Made by a program: the position numbers and the translations under genes. 12,487 nucleotides of DNA from a bacterium (GTDB lineage: Bacteria > Planctomycetota > UBA11346). The notes under the pieces were generated by a model. That model did no database searches. It worked only from the letters and a program-made list of their open reading frames with translations, and was not told the DNA's origin. Below are positions 5,571 through 12,306 of this stretch, piece by piece. The DNA lies in NCBI GenBank assembly GCA_020049615.1, contig JAIFKN010000154.1, positions 1 to 12,487 of the forward strand, given 5' to 3'. Every line of letters begins with the position of its first letter. Positions within the stretch are counted from its first letter, which is position 1.

Positions 5571-7808
5571 ATGATCGACCCCGTCCCGCCCGCTGTCGCC
5601 GCCCAGGCCCGCCTGCTCTCGCTGCTGCGCCTGCTGCTCCTCGCGGTCGGCCTCGGCACGGTCACCCTGTTCGCGGCCGGGCATGGCGAGGCCGCCGTCA
5701 CTGCCCTGGAGCGCGCCCGGCTCCTGCTGGTGGCGGTGTGCGGCATGGCCGCCCTGCTCTCGCTCAGCGTACCCTGGGTACGGGCGCGCTGGCAGCTGGC
5801 GCTGCATCTGGTCTTCGATGTGGTGTGGATCGGTCTGCTGCTGTACTGGACCGGCGGTGTCGCCTCGCCGGGCGTCGTGCTGCTGTTCGCCGTGGTGCTG
5901 ATCGCCAATCTGGTCATGCCGGGGTATCTGCGCTTCCTCCTGGCATCGCTCGCCGGCATGTTGCTCAGCCTGGTGGCAGCGTTCTATCTGAGTGAACGTT
6001 CGCCATTCCCGCCCTCGCTGGTCGCGGCCGCTCCCGACCTGTTCGCGCCCAGCCGCGTCCTCGGCAACCTGACGGTCCAGATCGCGGCCCTGTTCCTGGT
6101 CGACATCCTGGGTGGCCAGTTGGCCAGGCGTATGCTGGAAAGCCGGGTGTTCGCCGGTGGAGTCCTCGATCAGCTCGGCGAGGGCGTGCTGGCGGTCGAC
6201 CGCTCCGGCCATGTCGCCTACGTCAATGCCGAGGCCGTGCGCCTGCTCGGACTGGTCCAGGCGCCGATCATCGGCGCCCCGCCCGGCGATGCCGCGGTTG
6301 GCATCCGGGATCTGCTCGAATCGCAGCGGCTGCCGATGCTCGAACGGCGCACCGGCCCCGGAGGTCGCGCGCTGGTGTTGCGCGTGACCGAGTTGCGGGG
6401 CCGGCGCGGCCAGGCCATCGGTCGGACCCTGGTGGTCGCTGATGAGACCCGTCTGCGCCTGCTTGAGGACAGTGCCCGCCGCGCCGAAGCACTGGCCGCG
6501 CTCGGCGAGATGGCGGCCGGCATCGCGCATGAGGTGCGCAACCCGCTGACCAGCCTGCGCGGTTGCGCCCAGGAGCTGGCCGAGGTGGCGGCGCGCAGCG
6601 GACGCGATGAGGATGCCCAGCTCGCCCAGGTCATCGTTTCGGAATCCGACCGCCTGGCGCGTATCGTCGGCGACTTCCTCGAATTGTCGCGGTTGCGGCC
6701 GCCGGTACGGCGTGAGATCGAGATCGCCCCGCTGCTCGACGAGGCCGCCCTGCTCATCGGCCAGCGCCAGGACGTTCCGCCAGGGCTGGAGACCAGCGTG
6801 GATGCCACCGAAGATCTCCCGCCGATCACCGCCGATCCAGACCAGCTACGCCAGGTGCTGCTCAACCTCGCGGTCAATGCCCTGGAAGCGATGCGCGACC
6901 GCCCGCAACGGCGGTTGCGCCTATCCGCGGTCATCGCCGGCGAGGACAACCCGCTCGAGCATCACGCCATCCGTTTGGGCGTGGCCGACACCGGTACCGG
7001 CATCCCGCGTGACCTGCAGGAGCGCATCTTCACGCCGTTCTGGTCGACCAAGCCGCAGGGCACCGGCCTGGGTCTGTCGGTGGTCGGCCGCATCGTCAAG
7101 GACCACGAGGGCGTGCTGCGCATCGACAGCGAGCCGGGTGTCGGTACCGAGGTGGTGGTGTTCCTGCCGATCGTCAACCAGACGCGTTCGTTCAAGCGCG
7201 CTCTCGGCGGCCCGGCGGGGTCGAGCTGCGCTTCAGTTCGGGGGCTTCGCCCCCGCGGTCCTGGCGGACCTGCCCCCACGGCCTTTGTCGCAGCTCGATT
7301 CCGTCGCAGGCTCCGGAATCGTGGGCGGATGGCTTCGCCATTGTATCCGCCCACCGCCGCTCGGCGGCCGCCCCATCGCATGGCGATGGGGCCCCAGGCG
7401 GATGAGCTGGCTGCGCCCCGTCCCCGGCGGCGTCGAATTGCGCCTGAAGGTCGTGCCCGGGGCGAGCCGCAGCGCCGTCGCCGGCGAGCTCGGCGACCGT
7501 CTGAAGGTGCGCATCGCGGCTCCTCCGGAGGGCGGCAGGGCGAATCGTGCGGTCGAGGAGCTGCTGGGGGACTTGACCGGCTGCGTCTGCACGGTGACCG
7601 TGGGCCATGGCAGTCCGCAGAAAACACTCGTCGTCGCCGGCGGTTCACCCGAGGCGGTACGGGCAGCCCTGACCGCCTGACCGGGCTTGATGCCGGCGCT
7701 ACCCACCCGCATGGCCGTCCGCATCCATGGCACCTTCGGCTCCTGGGTCCTGCCCCAGGGTGCCAGCGTCCTCGGCCGGGGCACCGCATGCGATGTGCGC
7801 ATCGATGA
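5571..7808 (+). CDS. Membrane sensor histidine kinase (PilS/NtrB-like) with anomalous 3' extension
   Basis: Sensor kinase with six predicted membrane helices (residues ~16-36, 48-68, 76-93, 100-118, 121-140, 165-182) and a PAS-like domain (~197-300). The HisKA H-box is AAGIAHEVRNPLTSLRG with phospho-acceptor H320. The ATPase has N box NLAVNALEAM, G1 VADTGTGIP, F box FTPFWSTK and G2 GTGLGLSVVG. The layout resembles PilS and NtrB. The conserved kinase ends at FLPIV (about 7176, residue 535), but the frame has no stop until 7806-7808. The last ~210 residues are Arg/Pro/Ala-rich without recognisable domains; they overlap a hairpin array, the whole DUF167 gene and the first ~120 bp of the FHA gene. 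The tail is probably not native: a lost stop or frameshift is likely. No response regulator is adjacent. The start ATG lies just after the REP-like pair and has only a weak Shine-Dalgarno. Confidence 0.85.
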   Translation: MIDPVPPAVAAQARLLSLLRLLLLAVGLGTVTLFAAGHGEAAVTALERARLLLVAVCGMAALLSLSVPWVRARWQLALHLVFDVVWIGLLLYWTGGVASPGVVLLFAVVLIANLVMPGYLRFLLASLAGMLLSLVAAFYLSERSPFPPSLVAAAPDLFAPSRVLGNLTVQIAALFLVDILGGQLARRMLESRVFAGGVLDQLGEGVLAVDRSGHVAYVNAEAVRLLGLVQAPIIGAPPGDAAVGIRDLLESQRLPMLERRTGPGGRALVLRVTELRGRRGQAIGRTLVVADETRLRLLEDSARRAEALAALGEMAAGIAHEVRNPLTSLRGCAQELAEVAARSGRDEDAQLAQVIVSESDRLARIVGDFLELSRLRPPVRREIEIAPLLDEAALLIGQRQDVPPGLETSVDATEDLPPITADPDQLRQVLLNLAVNALEAMRDRPQRRLRLSAVIAGEDNPLEHHAIRLGVADTGTGIPRDLQERIFTPFWSTKPQGTGLGLSVVGRIVKDHEGVLRIDSEPGVGTEVVVFLPIVNQTRSFKRALGGPAGSSCASVRGLRPRGPGGPAPTAFVAARFRRRLRNRGRMASPLYPPTAARRPPHRMAMGPQADELAAPRPRRRRIAPEGRARGEPQRRRRRARRPSEGAHRGSSGGRQGESCGRGAAGGLDRLRLHGDRGPWQSAENTRRRRRFTRGGTGSPDRLTGLDAGATHPHGRPHPWHLRLLGPAPGCQRPRPGHRMRCAHR
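7211..7231 (+). repeat. Imperfect copy of the DUF167 5' coding segment
   Basis: The 21 bases 7211-7231 match 7423-7443, inside the DUF167 gene, at 18 positions. Read in frame with 7211 they encode PGGVELR, the same peptide as residues 8-14 of the DUF167 protein. The two copies lie 212 bp apart and flank the hairpin array, which suggests that the array came in with a local duplication. Confidence 0.55.
7221..7392. repeat. Dense array of perfect hairpins
   Basis: Consecutive perfect inverted repeats fill this stretch. (a) A 10-bp outer stem, TCGAGCTGCG 7221-7230 with 7289-7298, encloses (b) a 7-bp stem, CGGGGGC 7239-7245 with 7249-7255 (TTC loop), and (c) a 5-bp stem, 7257-7261 with 7266-7270. 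Then follow (d) an 8-bp stem, 7296-7303 with 7314-7321; (e) a 10-bp stem, GTGGGCGGAT 7321-7330 with 7345-7354, with GGC-TTC-GCC inside; (f) a 6-bp stem, CCGCCG 7354-7359 with 7362-7367; and (g) a 10-bp stem, GCCCCATCGC 7370-7379 with 7383-7392 (ATG loop). None has a U-tract. Arm (e) resembles widespread REP-type palindromes with GGCGGAT/ATCCGCC arms. It may be a composite REP cluster or a structured RNA. Confidence 0.85.
7402..7680 (+). CDS. DUF167/YggU-family protein
   Basis: A 92-residue protein of the YggU/DUF167 family, small conserved alpha/beta proteins of unknown biochemical role. The family pattern is clear: LRLKVVPGASRSAV (residues ~13-26), GDRLKVRIAAPPEGGRANRAVEELL (~31-55), and a final strand around SPQKTLVVAGG. 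The ATG at 7402 overlaps a TGA at 7403-7405 in the frame beginning at 7403 (an ATGA junction). This is the arrangement expected if the upstream gene once ended here, although the kinase frame itself passes through. The FHA gene starts about 9 bp after the stop. AGG at 7396-7398 may serve as a weak, close Shine-Dalgarno. The gene would be easily missed because the histidine kinase frame covers it completely. Confidence 0.85.
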   Translation: MSWLRPVPGGVELRLKVVPGASRSAVAGELGDRLKVRIAAPPEGGRANRAVEELLGDLTGCVCTVTVGHGSPQKTLVVAGGSPEAVRAALTA

Positions 7809-8931
7809 TCCACGCCTGTCGCGCAGCCACGCCCGCTTCTCGGTCAGCGGTCACGCCTTGCACGTCGAGGAACTCGGCTCGCGCAACGGCGTGCTGGTCG
7901 ATGGCCATCGCATCCAGGGCGCGGTCGAACTGCACCACGGCCAGGTCGTGGTGTGCGGCCCTGTCGTCCTCATGGTGTCGATCGACGAGACCCAGCCGCA
8001 TCCGCGCGCGCCGCAGGGCGGGCAGGATCCGGCGACCAGACGGACCTCGGGGCGCAGCGACACCGAGGCGATGCTTGCGGCGGTGACCGTGCCGGAGCCC
8101 CCCGCCTCGGGCGGGAGGGGCATCGATCCGGCGATCTTCGCAGCTGTCTCCTCCGGCTCCGGCGAGTTCGGTGTCGATCCGGCCAGGCAGTCCGCACTGC
8201 AGCCGGCGCCGATGCCGGGCAGCATCACCTCGCCGCTCGAAGCCGTCCGTCCGCAGCCGCACGATCTGCGTCCGCCGACACGTCGTTCGCCCTCCACCAG
8301 CAGCCTGGAGGCGGCGTCCTTCGCGCCGTCCGCGAGCGGTGCCCTGGAGATGCCGTCGTCTGCCGGACCTGCTGTCATCGACCGCCTGTCCGCGGGCCTG
8401 GGTGATGGTCTGGCGGCGACCGGCGCCGGCGGCCTCGGACTGCTGGCCGCCCTGCTGGTCCTCGCCGGAGCGTTGGCGCTGGCCGGCGCTGGCGTCAGCG
8501 ACGGGGTGCCACGCATGGGAGCCGGCGGCCCCGCCGGATTCCCGGCCGTGCTGGGCTCGCTGCTCAGTTCGCGCGGTCTGGCCACCGGCTTGGCGGCCGC
8601 CTCGTTGGCGGCCTCGGCCAGCCCGGCTGCCGGCCTGCTGCTGGTGCTCGGTGCGGCGTTGTCGGCGATGCTCGCCGTCGCTGGCTTGCTGCTGGTCCTG
8701 GTCGTTCCGACCGTGGCGAGAGGCGCGCCGGCCATGCACCGGCGACGTGGCCTGGTGGTGGTGCGCGCCGCAGATGGCTCCCCCCTCGGCTATCCCCAGG
8801 CCCTGCTGCGCTGGCTGTTGGCAGCCCTGTTGTGGCCGCTCGCCGTTCCGCTGGTGCTGATGGGTCTGCGCTCGCCGCATGATCTGCTCAGCGGCTGCTC
8901 CGTCCGACGGGCGCGCCCGTCCGCGGCCTGA
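7690..8931 (+). CDS. FHA domain-RDD family membrane protein
   Basis: A 413-residue protein. Residues ~7-97 form an FHA domain, which binds phosphothreonine peptides. It has the GRGTACDVRIDD strand with its Arg, the LSRSHARF motif (Ser and His), and LGSRNGVLVDG (Asn-Gly). A ~140-residue disordered Pro/Ser/Ala linker follows. The rest is membranous (helices around GLGLLAALLVLAGALALAGAGV, AAGLLLVLGAALSAMLAVAGLLLVLVV and LLRWLLAALLWPLAVPLVLMGL). The C-terminal part, GLVVVRAADGSPLGYPQALLRWLL...SPHDLLSGCSV, resembles the end of an RDD domain. This predicts a membrane protein with a cytoplasmic phosphopeptide reader, probably downstream of a Ser/Thr kinase that is not in the window. TTG 7687, ATG 7690 and ATG 7711 are all possible starts; none has a Shine-Dalgarno. 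The FHA fold begins at about 7711. Confidence 0.82.
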   Translation: MPALPTRMAVRIHGTFGSWVLPQGASVLGRGTACDVRIDDPRLSRSHARFSVSGHALHVEELGSRNGVLVDGHRIQGAVELHHGQVVVCGPVVLMVSIDETQPHPRAPQGGQDPATRRTSGRSDTEAMLAAVTVPEPPASGGRGIDPAIFAAVSSGSGEFGVDPARQSALQPAPMPGSITSPLEAVRPQPHDLRPPTRRSPSTSSLEAASFAPSASGALEMPSSAGPAVIDRLSAGLGDGLAATGAGGLGLLAALLVLAGALALAGAGVSDGVPRMGAGGPAGFPAVLGSLLSSRGLATGLAAASLAASASPAAGLLLVLGAALSAMLAVAGLLLVLVVPTVARGAPAMHRRRGLVVVRAADGSPLGYPQALLRWLLAALLWPLAVPLVLMGLRSPHDLLSGCSVRRARPSAA

Positions 8932-8983
8932 TCTGCCCGCGAGGCTTGCCGACCCTGGCCGCGCACCACCATGCGCGCCCTCC

Positions 8984-10747
8984 ATGCTCGACCTCGTCAC
9001 CGCGCCGGTCGTGGCGCTGCTATCCGACCGCCTCGGCCTGCCAGCCGCCGACCTGAACCGCCTCCTCGCCCCGCCCAAGGCAGGCTCCGCCGACCTCGCC
9101 CTGGGCTGCTTCCAGCCGGCCAAGGCCAAGGGCGTGGCGCCGCCAGCGTTGGCCGCCGAACTCGCCGCCGCAGTCAACGCCTCGGGATTGGCGCAGGCGC
9201 AGGCTGCAGGGCCGTTCCTGAACCTGACCTTCACCGCCGCTGGCGTGGCCACGGCTTTGCTGCCAGCGCTGGCCGCCGATCCCACTGTCGCGCTGCGCTC
9301 GAAGGCCGGCGCAGGGCGCACCGCCTGCATCGACTTCAGCAGCCCGAACATCGCCAAGCACCTCGCCTTCCACCACATCCGCTCGACCATGATCGGCAAC
9401 AGCCTGGCCCGCCTCTACGGCGCCGCCGGCTGGAAGGTGGTGCGGATCAATTTCCTCGGCGACTGGGGCACCGCCTTCGGCCGGCTGATCAGCGGCTGGA
9501 AGCGTGAGGGTCTGACCCTGGCGCAGCTGGAGGGGGCCGCCGACCGCGTCACCTTCCTCAACGAGTTGTACGTGCGCGCGAGTTCGGCCGCCAAGGGCGA
9601 TCCCGCCCTGGAGGAGGACGCCCGCCGCTGGTCCAAGGCGCTCGAAGATGGCGATGCCGAGGCGCGGAAGCTCTGGCAGATCTTCAAAGACGCCTCGCTG
9701 GCCGAGTTCAAGCGCGTCTACGCCCTGCTTGGCGTCGACTTCGACTCGTGGAAGGGCGAGGCCCACTACGAGGACAAGATGGGGCCGGTGCTGGCCGAAC
9801 TGGAGGCCAAGGGGCTGACCAGCATCGACGAGGGCGCCACTGTCGTCGACCTCAAGGCGCATGGCCTCAAGCAGTTCAAGAAGCCGATGCTGCTCCGGCG
9901 CGCCGACGGCGGCACGCTATATGCGACCCGTGACCTCGCCGCCGCCGACGACCGCTTCGACGACTACGCCTACGACCGCGCCCTGTACGTCGTCGACCTC
10001 GGCCAGTCGCTGCACTTCCAGGAGTGGTTCGCCGCGGCGAAGCTGCTGCAGCGGCCCTATGCCGAGCGGCTGCGCCATGTCGGCTTCGGTGTCCTGCTGG
10101 TGTGGAACGACGAGCCGGGCGAGGGTCTGGAGCCGGGCTGGGCCAAGGGCCGCACCCGCGCCGGCAAGGTCATGCTCCTGCGCGAGGTGCTCGAGGAGGG
10201 CGTCGACCGCGCCCGCGCCATCATCAGCGAGAAGAATCCCGACATCACCGGCGACGAGCGCGAGGCCATCGCCCGTGCCGTCGGCGTCGGCGCGGTGGTC
10301 TTCAACGACCTCAAGAACGCGCGCACCAACGACGTGAAGTTCAAGTTCGAAGAGGCCCTGCGCTTCGATGGCGAGACCGGGCCGTACCTGCAGTACGCCC
10401 ATGCCCGGCTGTGCTCGATCGAACGCAAGAGCGTCGCGGGCCAGGGTGATCCGGCGCTGCTCGTCCGCGATGACGAGAAGGCCGTGCTGCTGGCCATCGC
10501 CCGGCTGCAGGGCCAACTCGAGCGCGCGGTGGAGTCCGACGAGCCGAGCGTGGTCGCCCAGGCCCTGCTCGGCCTCGCCGCCGCGGTATCGACCTGGCTC
10601 ACCGCCGGCAACCGCGACCCCTCGGCCAAGGTCAACTGCGACAACCCCGCCCTGTCCGCCGCCCGCCTCCTGCTGGTGCGCGCCGCCCGCGGCGCCATCG
10701 GTGAAGGCCTGCGCCTGCTCGGCCTCATCGCCCCTGAACGGATGTGA
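8984..10747 (+). CDS. argS: Arginyl-tRNA synthetase
   Basis: Charges tRNA-Arg with arginine (class I synthetase, cytosol). The protein is 587 aa, a normal length. The N-terminal Add-1 domain (~1-105) leads to the catalytic core at IDFSSPNIAK (residues 116-125). The HIGH position reads A-F-H-H (128-131) followed by IRSTMIG; the family normally has H-[VIL]-G-H-LRST. Then come INFLGDWGTAFG, the degenerate KMSKS region KGRTRAGKVMLLREVL, and the anticodon-binding DALR domain beginning near GPYLQYAHARLCSIERK. ATG 8984 is chosen because the Add-1 domain starts directly there; the frame is open upstream into the FHA gene end but shows no conserved sequence. There is no Shine-Dalgarno. The hydrolase-like gene starts within a few bases of the stop. 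Confidence 0.95.
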   Translation: MLDLVTAPVVALLSDRLGLPAADLNRLLAPPKAGSADLALGCFQPAKAKGVAPPALAAELAAAVNASGLAQAQAAGPFLNLTFTAAGVATALLPALAADPTVALRSKAGAGRTACIDFSSPNIAKHLAFHHIRSTMIGNSLARLYGAAGWKVVRINFLGDWGTAFGRLISGWKREGLTLAQLEGAADRVTFLNELYVRASSAAKGDPALEEDARRWSKALEDGDAEARKLWQIFKDASLAEFKRVYALLGVDFDSWKGEAHYEDKMGPVLAELEAKGLTSIDEGATVVDLKAHGLKQFKKPMLLRRADGGTLYATRDLAAADDRFDDYAYDRALYVVDLGQSLHFQEWFAAAKLLQRPYAERLRHVGFGVLLVWNDEPGEGLEPGWAKGRTRAGKVMLLREVLEEGVDRARAIISEKNPDITGDEREAIARAVGVGAVVFNDLKNARTNDVKFKFEEALRFDGETGPYLQYAHARLCSIERKSVAGQGDPALLVRDDEKAVLLAIARLQGQLERAVESDEPSVVAQALLGLAAAVSTWLTAGNRDPSAKVNCDNPALSAARLLLVRAARGAIGEGLRLLGLIAPERM

Positions 10748-10749
10748 AC

Positions 10750-11529
10750 ATGATCTCCGCGACACTCTCGCTTCCCTATGGCAACCACGCGCGCCAGCGG
10801 CTCGATGTCTTCGTGCCCGAGAACGCCTCCAACGCCCTGGTTTGCTGCATCGGCGGCGGCTGGTGGGCCGACGGCCGCTGCGAGGCCGGACGCGGCTTCG
10901 CCCTGCTGCTTGCGAGCCAGGGCCTGGCCGTCGCCTGCCTCGGCCACCGCCCGCTTGGCGACGGGGCGCGTACTGGCGATGAGGTGCTCGGCGACCTGAC
11001 CGATGCCGCGGGCAAGGCGCTCGAGGAAGCCGGCGTGCTCGGCTTCGGTGGACGTTCGCTGGCCCTGCTCGGCCATGGCAGCGGTTCGCTGGCCGCCTTC
11101 GATCTGGTGTCGCGCCTGGCGCGGCGGCAGGCCGTGCGGGCGGTGATCGCCTGTGGCGCTCTGGCCACGTTGGAACCCGCCCACGGCACCGCTGCCGCCC
11201 ACCAGCCCTCCTGCGACCGCTTCGCCATGGGCCGGCATCGCGACCACTCGCCGCTGTGCATCGATCCGTCGCAGCTGCCGGCGGTGCTGCTCATGCATGG
11301 CGATGCCGATCGCGAGGTGCCGCTCAGCCAGGCCCAGGCGCTGCAGGCGCGCATCGCCGGCGCCGGCGAGAGCTGCCGCCTCGACGTCCTGCCCGGGGTC
11401 GGGCATGGCTTTGCCGAGAACGCCCTCGCCGCCACCGCTGCCGACGCCGCAACGCGGGTCGTCGCCTTCATCGCCGAACATGCCCGCGAGCCCCAGGCAG
11501 GGGATTTCGCCTTCGGCTGCAAAGCCTGA
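10750..11529 (+). CDS. Alpha/beta-hydrolase-fold protein (dienelactone hydrolase/esterase-like), active site degenerate
   Basis: A 259-residue alpha/beta hydrolase. The core strands and acid/base residues are visible: LLMHGDADREVPL (D185 or D187) and LPGVGHGF (H219), as in dienelactone hydrolase-like and prolyl-oligopeptidase-like esterases. The oxyanion-hole region is CIGGGWW (33-39), where esterases usually have HGGGW. The nucleophile elbow reads LLGHGSGS (106-113), where GHSxG is expected, so the serine position holds Gly and serines appear one and three residues later. The enzyme may be inactive, or it may use a shifted serine. ATG 10750 lies just after the argS stop (10745-10747); GTG 10744 would give a 4-nt GTGA overlap and two more residues. 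Co-transcription with argS is likely. The substrate is unknown. Confidence 0.78.
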   Translation: MISATLSLPYGNHARQRLDVFVPENASNALVCCIGGGWWADGRCEAGRGFALLLASQGLAVACLGHRPLGDGARTGDEVLGDLTDAAGKALEEAGVLGFGGRSLALLGHGSGSLAAFDLVSRLARRQAVRAVIACGALATLEPAHGTAAAHQPSCDRFAMGRHRDHSPLCIDPSQLPAVLLMHGDADREVPLSQAQALQARIAGAGESCRLDVLPGVGHGFAENALAATAADAATRVVAFIAEHAREPQAGDFAFGCKA

Positions 11530-11613
11530 CACGCCAGCCGCTTCCGACTACGCGTCCGAAGGTCAGGAAGGGCCGGTGCGGACGTCTGTGGGAACGCGAT
11601 GCACGGATTACCG

Positions 11614-11643
11614 TTGACGGGTGGTGTGCGCAGTCGCTACAGT
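11614..11643 (+). promoter_or_regulatory. Sigma70-type promoter for hpf
   Basis: A -35 box TTGACG (11614-11619) and a -10 box TACAGT (11638-11643) are separated by 18 bp, close to the TTGACA/TATAAT consensus. Transcription would start near 11650 and give a leader of about 80 nt before hpf. It is the clearest promoter in the window and separates hpf from the gene run upstream. Confidence 0.65.
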
Positions 11644-11685
11644 AACACCGTGAGGGCGCCCACTCCTCACGACAAACCCCACAGA

Positions 11686-11708
11686 GACCGGCGGGTGGGC
11701 GGCCGGTC
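11686..11708 (+). promoter_or_regulatory. Leader hairpin upstream of hpf
   Basis: GACCGGC (11686-11692) pairs perfectly with GCCGGTC (11702-11708) around the 9-nt loop GGGTGGGCG. It lies in the predicted 5' leader, 6 nt before the hpf Shine-Dalgarno, so it may influence translation. No known riboswitch or regulatory RNA family is recognised. Confidence 0.5.
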
Positions 11709-11728
11709 GCCGACGGGAGATATCCGTC

Positions 11729-12055
11729 ATGCCTGAGATCCAGATCACCGGTGTCCACTTCGAGGTGTCGGACCGGATCCGCAGCTACATCAGCGAGAAG
11801 CTGGGTGGTTTGCGCAAATTCAACGCCACGCTGACGAAAGTCCACGTGACCATCCATCAAGGTGAGAAGAAGGGCTACCGTGTCGACGTCGACATGCACC
11901 TCCCCCATGGCAAGGACGTGATCGCCCACGACAGCGAGGAGACCGTCTACGCCGCGATCGACGTGGTCGCCGACAAGTGCGCCGCGCAACTGCGCAAGCT
12001 GCACGACAAGGTCGCCCACCACAACATGCGCCACGGCGAACGCGCCAGCGCCTGA
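11729..12055 (+). CDS. hpf: Ribosome hibernation promoting factor (short HPF/RaiA type)
   Basis: A 108-residue HPF/RaiA (YfiA) protein, which binds the 30S decoding channel and silences ribosomes in stationary phase or stress. The hallmark pattern is present: MPEIQITGVHFEVSDRIRSYI, EKLGGLRKFNATLTKVHVTI, YRVDVDMHLPHGKDVIAHD, and the basic helix YAAIDVVADKCAAQLRKLHDK. It lacks the long C-terminal dimerisation domain, so it is a short form; in species with short HPF, 100S formation usually needs a partner such as RMF, or the protein simply inactivates 70S. The start at 11729 is supported by a good Shine-Dalgarno (GGGAGA at 11715-11720, 8 nt spacing). The gene has its own promoter, a leader hairpin and a strong terminator, so it is probably monocistronic. 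Confidence 0.95.
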   Translation: MPEIQITGVHFEVSDRIRSYISEKLGGLRKFNATLTKVHVTIHQGEKKGYRVDVDMHLPHGKDVIAHDSEETVYAAIDVVADKCAAQLRKLHDKVAHHNMRHGERASA

Positions 12056-12075
12056 ACGGATTCTGGTCTAGAATG

Positions 12076-12114
12076 GCAGACCCCCGCCTGGATCCAGGCG
12101 GGGGTCTGCGTTTT
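12076..12114. terminator. Intrinsic terminator after hpf
   Basis: A perfect 34-bp palindrome with 17-bp arms (12076-12092 and 12093-12109), rich in GC and followed by GTTTTC. In RNA the centre would open to a small loop. It lies 20 bp after the hpf stop. The T-tract is on the hpf side only (plus strand), but the symmetric stem could also slow transcription arriving from metK. Confidence 0.88.
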
Positions 12115-12254
12115 CGGACACCGCCGCTGGTGAGCGCCCAAGCGAGCGACGAACGGTTGGATCAGCACCTTGTGGCAGATGTCGCGAGCGCGCAGCGAGC
12201 CTGTGTCCGAGTGCGTGGTCCCGATCGGCGAACGTCAGTGAGCCGCGCCTGCGG
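12115..12254. other. Intergenic segment without recognised gene
   Basis: No plausible coding sequence, tRNA or known RNA is visible here. The outer parts contain a 7-bp inverted repeat, CGGACAC (12115-12121) and GTGTCCG (12203-12209), around 81 nt that contain GCGAGCG-type repeats. The significance is unclear. Confidence 0.35.
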
Positions 12255-12306
12255 GTCCAGGGCAGAGCCCTGGACGGGGGTCCGAGGGGGATCGTGATCC
12301 CCCTCG
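12255..12306 (-). terminator. Tandem hairpins downstream of metK
   Basis: Two perfect stem-loops lie after the metK stop. The distal one has 9-bp arms, GTCCAGGGC 12255-12263 with 12267-12275 (loop AGA). The proximal one has 11-bp arms, CGAGGGGGATC 12283-12293 with 12296-12306 (loop GT), and ends 8 bp from the metK stop codon. Neither has a U-tract, so they are candidate 3' processing or stability elements, or non-canonical terminators. Confidence 0.6.

Noticed and set aside
4989..6530. A 513-codon open frame on the minus strand
   Set aside because: Antisense to the bL12-like and kinase genes; the product is Gln/Arg/His-rich with no recognisable motif, typical of a codon-bias shadow.
7239..7255. 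GC hairpin as an intrinsic terminator of the kinase gene
   Set aside because: No T-tract follows, and it is nested within a larger stem as part of a multi-hairpin cluster.
7699..9399. A 566-codon open frame on the minus strand
   Set aside because: Antisense to the FHA and argS genes, with low-complexity composition; the plus-strand genes have clear domain motifs.
10057..11532. A 491-codon open frame on the minus strand
   Set aside because: Antisense to the argS C-terminus and the hydrolase; no domain recognised and composition typical of a shadow frame.
12069..12074. TAGAAT as a possible -10 box after hpf
   Set aside because: No -35 box at a suitable distance, and it runs straight into the terminator palindrome.
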